Assembly (NCBI RefSeq): GCF_964204645.1 | Contig: NC_134029.1 | Span: forward strand, 13,260,850-13,324,849 | Length of the DNA: 64,000 nucleotides | Direction: 5' to 3' | Source of the DNA: Tubulanus polymorphus | Taxonomy: Eukaryota > Nemertea > Palaeonemertea > Tubulaniformes > Tubulanidae | Shown: piece by piece, positions 56,304 to 64,000 of the stretch | Numbering within the stretch: position 1 is the stretch's first letter | How the letters are laid out: every line of letters starts with the position of its first letter | Translations under genes and position numbers: made by a program | The notes under the pieces: model-generated | What the model was told of the DNA's origin: nothing | The model's database searches: none | The model's input: the letters and a program-made list of their open reading frames with translations, nothing else

Positions 56304-57372
56304 ATGGAAACTTGGGAAAAAATGTTGAAAGAAGGAACGCTAGTGAGTGATATCATTTTTGACCTGCACAAAACATTTCAATGTTCTTATAAAATAACCC
56401 AATCCATGACGGATCCATATGTTAATTTCATGTTGGAGTGGAATGATAAACTTCGTCAATATTCGAGCAATGGGCCGTTTATATCTACTCCTCATGAAAT
56501 GTTATGGGATCTTTTTCAAAAGGATAAAATTGAAATTGATTCAGCAGGAGCAATCATCCACAGTATCGGTGACTATGTGAGAAATTATATACAGGCCAGA
56601 ATGAACATTTTTGAAGAAAGAACCGAGACGAGTATTTTGAAGCCGCAGTCAACTGCAGGACTGTATCTTGTTTCTGGTGGCTGTCTGGGACTTATGTTTT
56701 CTTTATATAAGCGTGAACGTCGAAGGGGTAATACAGAAGCCCAGAAAAAACTTCGAGTCCTTTCGAAAATGATAATTTTCGACAAAAGCAGGTCTTCAAA
56801 ATTGCCTGTTGAAGTTTGGTGCCGTGATAAAGGTGGACTTTACATATTCAAGCCAGAATACATGGATATGGTAAAATCAATTGATACCGAAATCATGAAC
56901 TGTGTAAATGTAACCGAATTGCAAAAACATAAAAAAAGAATTATCAGGGTAAGTAAACAATGTTTTAAAATATTTTTTTATTGCTCTTAATACAAAAAAT
57001 ACACATCAAAATAAATTAAATGTTCATATTTTTCAGCTTACAACAGACAAAATTCTGCAAAACAAGGATCTTGAAGCAGTTTTTGTCGGACTTGTCACAC
57101 AAAGTGTTGGATCAGAGGTGGCAGGTGAGCTGAGACTGAACATAGTTTCTGTTTGGACGGACTTTTTGCGTAAATACACTCATGCGCGCATAAATGGAAT
57201 CATAAAGGGAATATACGAGAAAAAAGTAGAAAAATCTGGTAAACGCCTGAAAGGAGGATCAAGCTTAAGAGAAACGCTTTATAATCTTGGAAAGACAAGA
57301 AACCCTAAACATTCTAAATCAACTCCTTCAACTTCTAAAAAACAATCTGTTCGTAAAGGAAATAAACAGTGA
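56304..57372 (+). CDS. Two-exon gene of unknown function, convergent with the transposase
   Basis: Exons 56304-56948 and 57037-57372; donor GGGTAAGT, acceptor TTTTTCAG, frame kept across an 88-bp intron. 326 residues, no stop. Mostly helical: N-terminal EKMLKEGTLVSDIIFDLHK, a Gly-rich turn VSGGCLGLMFSLYKRERRRG, WCRDKGGLYIFKPEYM, and a basic Ser/Thr/Lys-rich tail (STPSTSKKQSVRKGNKQ) that could bind nucleic acid. No family recognised. It sits tail to tail with the transposase pseudogene, so it is a candidate second gene of that transposon. Left intact while its neighbour is broken. Confidence 0.72.
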
Positions 57373-57459
57373 CATGGTTATCAATTGAATAATGATACGA
57401 TTCTTCATTTGATGTATATAAAGGTAACTAAGAAATTGGACAATACATGAACGTATATG

Positions 57460-60400
57460 TTTATATATAATCTATTTTTAGTTTGTTAAATATTTTTTCC
57501 TCATGAGTGGAACGTCCTGGGTATAAAGCGGTGTATCTCTGTAATAATTTCTCTTCTTTTTCTTCTGATGGCCATGGACCTCTCTTTTTTACATAACAGT
57601 TATCCTTGCCTGTGGATAGTTCAATGACGTTAGTTTTCCACCCACGCAGTGTTTAAACTGCGAGAAGAGAGTTTCTACTGCACTGCCATTCACTGTGAGT
57701 GGGGTAATATAATATCCAGGAAATTCAGTGAGATAGTCTTTGCAAAATCCAATGAACCCAAACACCATAACACGAAGTAGATCATATGTCTGAAAATATA
57801 AATAGTGTCTCCATTTCTTATAGATGCTCATTTAAAAAGATAGCCATAGGTGCTATTTCGTTGATATGTTATCTTAGTTTACCTGCCAACTAATAAATTT
57901 CTTTTGGGATGGAGAAATCATCTGGAATTCGTCAGCAACTGAAAATAAGATAGGAACCCAATTTTGAATTAGTTAATTTCTCTATGAATTATTTCGTCTG
58001 GCAAATTTATTTTAGACACATGTAAAATAATTTGTTATATCGGTGCATTCACTCACATTCATGGTGTAGATATTCACACCAGTCCCTGAAGTATTTAAAT
58101 CCTTCTGAGATGTTCAATATTATTGGGCTTTCCATGTCATGAATCTGGCTATTTCTTGTCATGTCATTTGGTTTTCTACTTTTTAGAAGTCCTTCTTCAA
58201 AAAGTTGGCTGCAAGCCACCAGGTAACTTCGGGTTGCCATAACATGTTCTGATTCCAATGGGATAGGAGAATTGTCGGGATTCGCGTAACTGTAGAGTTC
58301 GGCAAGCACTTGCGGTTGCTATAAATAAATACAGTTCGTGAAGACTAGGTTCTGACAGTTATCTCTTAATTAAGATTGAATTAATGTTTTTTATACCTGC
58401 ATGATTTTTGCTGGTTTAACATTTAGCTTAGTTCAGGAATCTCGTTCTATATAAGATTTGATCAATCCTGGTGCCATCCGAAGATGATTATCATCTCTTC
58501 TTTGAGTTTCACGATTCCACATACTTTTTATTTCATCCCATCCGAATTCAACTCCATTCATGAAGTTTTTCGTTCCACCTGTTTGACTTGCTCACAACTG
58601 ATTAATTTGATTTTTAAGCTGTAAAAAGAAACATATCAATAAAAATGAGATCCTTCAATTATACTGTAAAATACCATATTTCAACTTGGATAGAAGTGTT
58701 TGCTTACTTGATGTGATGGACAGATGACAAAGTAAATGTTCTTTTCTGGTTCGTGGGGGTTCATCATCCAAGGTTCAACTTTATGTCGATCTTCCTGGGC
58801 ATCTTTTAGACCAAAGGCACCGTGCGGATAACTACTGAGTGTTTTTATCATCGATAGGTTGGTGCTGGCTCCATCAGTCACCACCACCCTTGTCTGCAAA
58901 GAAATTTGAAAATTAAAGATATCTGAAGATGCTAATCAATGGGTTTCATCAAAAATTATGAATTTTTGGTTTCATTTGCAATCAACTTAAAAACTTACCC
59001 TGAATCCATACTCATAAAAGATTCTCAAGACATCATACAGACAAGCTGTCGTAAAAGCTGCATCCATTGTTGTGTGACAATTAAAATAAGGTCCAATAAT
59101 ATCGAAATCACTGCTTAAGTCCCTCCACAAAAACTGCAACTCATATTCAGCCGTCTCTGGTGTACATTCTCCGGATAATTCTTTGAAAATATCTTTCAAA
59201 GAAGACATTTCTGTGGCGTCCATAGCGAGCCCGTTGAGTTGTTTATTTTTACTATTCCACGCTACTTTACCGATAACTTTTACTTCATCGAGTATCAAAA
59301 CTCCAGTTGAGGTTGGTGATTTTTTGCCTTTCGATGCACACTCATTTTTCCACAAATTATAACCGTTAAATGTGTCTTCTATATAATCATAATATGACTC
59401 CGTTCCAGGAGCCTGCAACAGTGCAGTAGAATAGTGCTGCAGTGAACTTCGCGAGGGCAGTTTGAAAATTCCCCACTCTGGAATCGCTTCGTAGGCTGCA
59501 GGGCTTCGACAGTATATTGACAGAGCAATTCGATAGGTGACCATACTCCAACGGTTTCCTTTCTGTCCAGTTTCTAATTTGAAAAATTAAAATATTTTGT
59601 AAATTTTGTCTGGATTTCACTTTTCAATTTGAAATTTGGATCAACAAATATATTGAGTTAAAGAAGTCCAATTTTCATTTAGAATTGTGGGCTAAAGTAT
59701 CCAATATTGAGAAGTATATTGAAAATATCTAGTGGTTCAGAATTATATGAATTTTTCCATGAATTCTAAATGATAGAAATTCACTTACCATTGCGGTGCT
59801 GATCGGCTTCCCAGGTAGTTTATATTGCTTGCAATGTGTCTTTTTCTAATTCTGCTTCCGCTAAGACAGCTTCGATATCACCAGGCTTGACGTGAGAACA
59901 AAAACCTTCCAATTCCTTACTTTGCGTCTGTTCAAGTTCGATGGTATAGTCATTTTGAATTTTCTGTGAGGTGTTAATTAATCGACGCTTTACATTTCTA
60001 GCACTTGAACTGTTTCTCTCGATTCTCCGCTTTTTGCTTCGTGGTGTCAAATTAGTCATAGGATAGTTAGAATTTTTTTCTGAACGTCTTGCTTTAGTTT
60101 GCGGAGTAACCAATTGTTCACGCTTGTTCGTCTTTCGAAGATTGCGATAAGCATTTGAACATTCCGGACATCGAGACGTTGCTGATAATCTTGCTTCTCG
60201 TTCTTCTACCGTGACATTGAATCGAAGTTTGAACCATTTTTTGCACTTTTTTGATATAAATGATGGCGGAATCTTTCTCTCGATAACGAACGACGGAATA
60301 TACTTGATTGACGAACAAACGCTGTCAAATTCCGGTCTGGATATTCCTGTGCAGAATACATATTCACTAGACATCCGACCAAGCATATCGTCGATTACAT

Positions 60401-60767
60401 TCCAATCTATTCCCGTGTCCGATAGATATGATGTTTCGAATAAAAATTCATCGCATAAGTAGTGTTTCAGAACACCAGATGTGAATATTAATATCTTCGA
60501 CACGGTTGCTGGTCCTCCCGTAGTGAATCCCACATCACATATTCCTCGAGTAATCTCGAGAAAAATATCTCCAGAGCAACTTAAAAATCGTATTTGTAAT
60601 AACGCAAATAGATCGTGAATATAGTTAACTATTTCTGACAATTCCGATGGACCAGCATTTAGAGCAATTTTGCTACTACCCGTTTGAGTAGTTTTATGGT
60701 CAGTTTCTTTAGAAAGTAATACTGGAACATAAATAACGGCGGGTTGCGCTGGAAAAAATGTAGTCAT
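57460..60767 (-). pseudogene. Multi-exon transposase related to the P-element/THAP9 type, broken
   Basis: Seven exons that splice in frame with GT-AG borders: 60767-59789, 59573-58999, 58893-58708, 58618-58397, 58318-58057, 57938-57883, 57789 to about 57590. Exon 1 has a CxxC (CPECSNAYRN) and basic nuclear-localisation-like blocks (PRSKKRRIERN). RNase H-like core: first acidic residue in TGVLILDEVKVIG (exon 2), second in VVVTDGASTNLSMIK (exon 3), then ICPSHQ. The C-terminal NGSAVETLFSQFKHCVGGK is the usual end block. Breaks: TAA 59820-59822, TGA 58592-58594, TGA 58433-58435, and a TAA at 57589-57591, after which another frame carries on (KKRGPWPSEEKEEKLLQRY) to about 57460. Superfamily placement is from motif memory. 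Confidence 0.78.
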
Positions 60768-62109
60768 CTTTTCAGCTTTACTTGTTGCAATTGAAAGACG
60801 TTATATGAATGCGGCTTTATATATGTTTTGAGTTGATCAGTTTGATGGTTTCTAGGGGTATGAACACTGATATTAGTCACGGTAATTAAAAAGAGCAACT
60901 GCTATGTTTTAACCCGTGCACACAGTGATGCATGGCAACTGGTAAAACCATGAACAACTATCTTTTTCGTAGTCATACAAATTTACTTAAAAATCCATCT
61001 ACTAAGATGTAATAAGTTCAATTTTTTATTCAAAGGTACTTATGAGTGGTTATGGCTTAAAACTCCCATTCATATTGCTTTTCTATATTACGGGTTGTCT
61101 AAGTCGTTATTCGAAAAACATCAAATGAAAAAAACCCGTGTAATTTACCTTTCTGAGAAAAACTTGTAAAACTCATTTGTTCTCGTCGGTTTAGCAATTT
61201 TAAAGGATTCGAGGTAGAGAATTGTATATATTTTCACTATCTCTATAAAATACCAAATCAAAATAAGTTGTTTAGCCTAGTTGTTAAGTCTTAATTCGTT
61301 CCACTAATGGGTGAAATAATGGATAAATACCACAGTAACTGAATATAAGGTCATTTTTAGGAATTAGGCTTTATACGTTTACCGATTCGAAGTTTTTCAT
61401 TGGGAATTTTTCGAATATATACCGTGTGCAATTATGTAATTTCTCTAACTTTTTGTTATGCATTAGTAGACCATAGAGAAAACTCATAATTATACGCAAA
61501 TATAATTGCATCAATCGAGATATTTCATAAAGATTCTTTGCTCCGGATACAACAAACGTGGCTTCAACCATTTATCTTAGATATTCTGACCATTCAAGAT
61601 ATCACTCAAGTCACACAGATTTTCCAGGTACTATAAGCTCTACAAGCAAAATTGCTCATAGTGAGTTTACTATAGTTTTCTAAGTATCATTTGTTTATAT
61701 AAACATACGCTGTTTAAATGTCTTGGTCAGCAAACACAAATAGTAACACACTCGTGTACAGACAGACCACATGTGGTTAGGGACAGTACTGTTGTTGTGC
61801 TATGCTAATGACTTACTTATATGCCAATATCCGATTGTGGTGCCATCTGGTTACTACAGGAGTACCCAGTAAAATGCTTGTGAGGCTATGAAAATCCATG
61901 AAAAGAAGGGAGATCTTTTGCCATCTAGTGAGAAAGTGTGCTACTTCTCATAGTTAAGCAGCTATGATCTATATAGGAGAGATTCGAGTCAAACGATACC
62001 AAAATTGTATTTTTAAGTTGAATAGTTGAATAGTAAGTCACAGAATCTCAAACAAAGGGAAAATAACCCATTTTACGAGTTGTACATTTTTAGTCTTTAT
62101 GAATTTTTG
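60768..62109. other. Non-coding upstream of the transposase gene
   Basis: No gene recognised and no inverted repeat found to pair with the left edge at about 56,245. Polinton homology resumes at TATTCATAATCAATATT (62113). Confidence 0.5.
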
Positions 62110-62241
62110 ATAGTATTCATAATCAATATTATTATTATCTTAAATACAGTTAGAAACAACTGTATCATTATTGCCAGTAATGCCCAAATCAACTGAGGTT
62201 TTTTCAATATCAATATTATTTTTACTCGATTTCTTTGACAT
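62110..62241 (-). pseudogene. 5' fragment of the 11578-12160 gene, Polinton copy 2
   Basis: ATG at 62241; N-terminus SKKSSKNNIDIEK then VDLGITGNNDTVVSNCI, followed by TAA at 62140-62142. In copy 1 the same codon is CAA (Gln). Supplies the start codon missing in copy 1. The upstream 62260-62420 has no counterpart. Confidence 0.82.
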
Positions 62242-62424
62242 TTATATTAGAGAAAAAGCGAAAAAAATATTATAAGTATTCTTCAAATGATACTAGTAAC
62301 TCTTTGGGTTAATACTAGTGTTAACACTAAGAATAATAGCTAGTTAAAGATATGTAATTTTTATTCAATTCTTATCAAAATCTATTTAATTTAGTGTTAA
62401 TTAGAATTGCATAGGAAAATATTA

Positions 62425-62640
62425 AAAATATAATAGAATTCACTAGCTAGTTGAAGGTATGTAATTTTTAAATTTTTTTATTTGAATTAGGATTTAGATT
62501 ATCTCACTACTTTGGTCTACCTATAGGAGCAATTAAATTGTCCAGATAAGTCATTTCGGATCCTCGATAATAAATCCTCAATCTGAAAAGTAATTTAACG
62601 AAAACGCTGGGTGAATTACTATTTCATAAACACATGTATT
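62425..62640 (-). promoter_or_regulatory. Upstream module S2 of Polinton copy 2
   Basis: Matches 12178-12420 over its full length: TAGAATTCACTAGCTAGTTG, TTTATTTGAATTAGGATTTA, GATAAGTCATTTCGGATCCT, ATTTCATAAACACATGTATT. It lies upstream of the fragment at 62110-62241, as S1 does for the first copy. Remains at 62,640-63,170 non-coding. Confidence 0.55.
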
Positions 62641-63179
62641 TTATTCTACAAACAGCATCGATCGCCAGGCACGAGCTTCCAACTCCCAGGGGCGGGCCTC
62701 GACACCCGGTAAGTTTTGCGTGGAATGCGCGGAATGTTGAAATCAGTACAGAACAGCTGTTGCCATTTACAACAACTAAATAACGAATATAATAGAAACT
62801 ACAATTCAGGCATATATGATACATTGAAAATCTATATAGTATGAAAAACAACTGCTGTTATGAATAGAACTTTATAAATTTAACCAGAACTCTTTAATCT
62901 CAGCATAATTTTCAAACATTTGATTGATTTCATTCAAATGTTTTAATAACAGCAGCAATTGGCAAACTCAATAATTGAAATTTTTTAAACGAGTATAACG
63001 TTCTAATTCTTCTAATTTTTCGTTCATACTCAACACTAATAGATAAGTGGTCTTTAACCCAAGTAGTTCATGAAATATTTACAGTTTGTGTAGAATGAAA
63101 AAGAACAAACCCTTTATTCAAATAATTCCCGAAAGTTATAAAATCCCAAAGATGATTTGATTGTTTAGATAACAGTTTT

Positions 63180-63500
63180 TCATAAATATTCATAAAGTCC
63201 ATAACCACTCAATTTGCTTCTTGCTTCTTTAAGTCCTAATAATGTTTTCAAACTTGGAGTTGGTATTTTTGGTAATTCATTAATCGTTAATTGCTTAGTT
63301 GATATTATTTCGTCTACAATTGCTACTAGTTCTCGATGGTATTCCAAATGTTTTGTAAGTTTTTCGATGGTTTTGTCATCGATCTTTTGAGGTGAAATAG
63401 GTTGTGAAATACCCATGATTTCAGGCGCCTCTTGTGATTGACTTCTTGGTGACAATGGACTTCTTGATCGTATCGAATCGTAATCTGATGCGTATGACAT
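63180..63500 (-). CDS. Small Ser/Pro-rich then helical protein, intact copy of a repeated gene
   Basis: 106 residues. N-terminal Ser/Arg/Pro-rich disordered part (SYASDYDSIRSRSPLSPRSQ), then a helical part EKLTKHLEYHRELVAIVDEI and a C-terminal LKTLLGLKEARSKLSGYGLY. Two dead relatives sit at about 12600-12690 and 14760-14925, each behind the same leader. No known family. The RSRSPLSPR region offers many phospho-sites. Confidence 0.65.
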   Translation of the reverse strand: MSYASDYDSIRSRSPLSPRSQSQEAPEIMGISQPISPQKIDDKTIEKLTKHLEYHRELVAIVDEIISTKQLTINELPKIPTPSLKTLLGLKEARSKLSGYGLYEYL

Positions 63501-63504
63501 TTTC

Positions 63505-63680
63505 GTTATCTAAAAGAGATATGGGCCAAATATAAATTAGTGCACTCAAATATATTTAAAGGTTTCATATTTAGTAGCCCCCAATAAATAACAACAGAAA
63601 CTGTACATTTAACTCGCGAACTGTAAACCCCGAATTATATCACGAAATTCGAGTAAGAAATATCCTATGTATCCTCCTGT
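63505..63680 (-). promoter_or_regulatory. Module R3: leader of the 63180-63500 gene
   Basis: Homologous to R1 and R2: acceptor-like ATATCTCTTTTAG then ATAACGAAAATG. The donor GTAAGT present in R1 and R2 is missing here (AAATGTACAG), so the predicted leader intron may not be removable in this copy. Confidence 0.45.
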
Positions 63681-63856
63681 GTATGTATTCGCGCATAATA
63701 TACTATGTGTGTAATGTACGCGCCGCATATAGCTCGCTTTTCACTCGACACTCCTGTCTGCCGTGGTAGTAACAACTGGGCCTTTAATCATTATTACACA
63801 ATAACACCAAGTATGAGTCAGATGTTTTTCAATTTTATATAGTGTTGTATATGTTA

Positions 63857-63970
63857 AATATCTCGCTACTTTTGTCTATCACCATGTGGGTGCCGTAAAC
63901 GGCACCATCTATGCGGAGCAGTTACTACAACTGTCCAGTTACATCATTTCGGATTCTCGATATCTAAATC
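63857..63970 (-). promoter_or_regulatory. Module S3 with inserted small hairpin
   Basis: ATCTCGCTACTTTTGTCTAT, then GGTGCCGTAAACGGCACC (an 18-bp palindrome at 63889-63906, absent from S1 and S2), then GCGGAGCAGTTACTACAACT and TCATTTCGGATTCTCGATAT. The rest of the window to 64000 holds no gene. Confidence 0.5.
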
Positions 63971-64000
63971 ATATTCCTTTAATATTATTCCATAATTGTA

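Overview
The window looks like nuclear DNA of a marine invertebrate animal. Evidence: spliceosomal introns, long AT-rich non-coding stretches, an endogenous Polinton/adintovirus-like DNA virus, an env-bearing Gypsy LTR retrotransposon, several DNA transposons and many MITEs. The phylum cannot be fixed from the sequence. No ordinary host gene was recognised. Every sizeable coding region belongs to a mobile or viral element or to a transposon-like gene family.

Region 1 (1-15.7 kb): one end-to-middle portion of a very AT-rich Polinton/adintovirus-like element. On the + strand lie the 3' part of a protein-primed family B DNA polymerase, a possible ssDNA-binding protein, a minor-capsid-like gene, five small membrane or virion proteins, two larger structural-type proteins and a truncated major-capsid gene. 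On the - strand lie an intact FtsK/HerA-type packaging ATPase, a chromodomain integrase, two membrane proteins, an HNH endonuclease and a C2H2 zinc-finger protein. Genes are packed, with stop and start codons touching or overlapping. The copy is decaying: several single-base frameshifts, a 4-bp insertion in integrase, in-frame stops that are all TAA, and a triplicated junction between the capsid and ATPase genes. A second, more broken copy occupies 55.5-56.25 kb and 62.1-64 kb.

Region 2 (15.7-29.5 kb): a palindrome, minisatellites and a - strand spliced pseudogene (16.26-21.94 kb) cut by a 2.35-kb Mutator-like element with a 9-bp target duplication. After it comes repeat-rich non-coding DNA with a MITE that also has a 9-bp duplication.

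Region 3 (29.57-49.75 kb): a complete - strand Gypsy retrotransposon with near-identical LTRs, 4-bp target duplication, PBS, PPT, gag, pol (protease, RT, RNase H, chromodomain integrase) and an F-protein-like env. Its pol gene carries a 7.05-kb non-autonomous DNA transposon with long inverted repeats and a 4-bp target duplication.

Region 4 (49.75-64 kb): a second copy of the Mutator-like element with two more transposons nested in it, each with 9-bp duplications. It is followed by low-complexity DNA and a TTAA-flanked MITE. Then comes the second Polinton copy, separated into two parts by about 5.9 kb holding an intact two-exon gene of unknown function and a convergent seven-exon transposase pseudogene.
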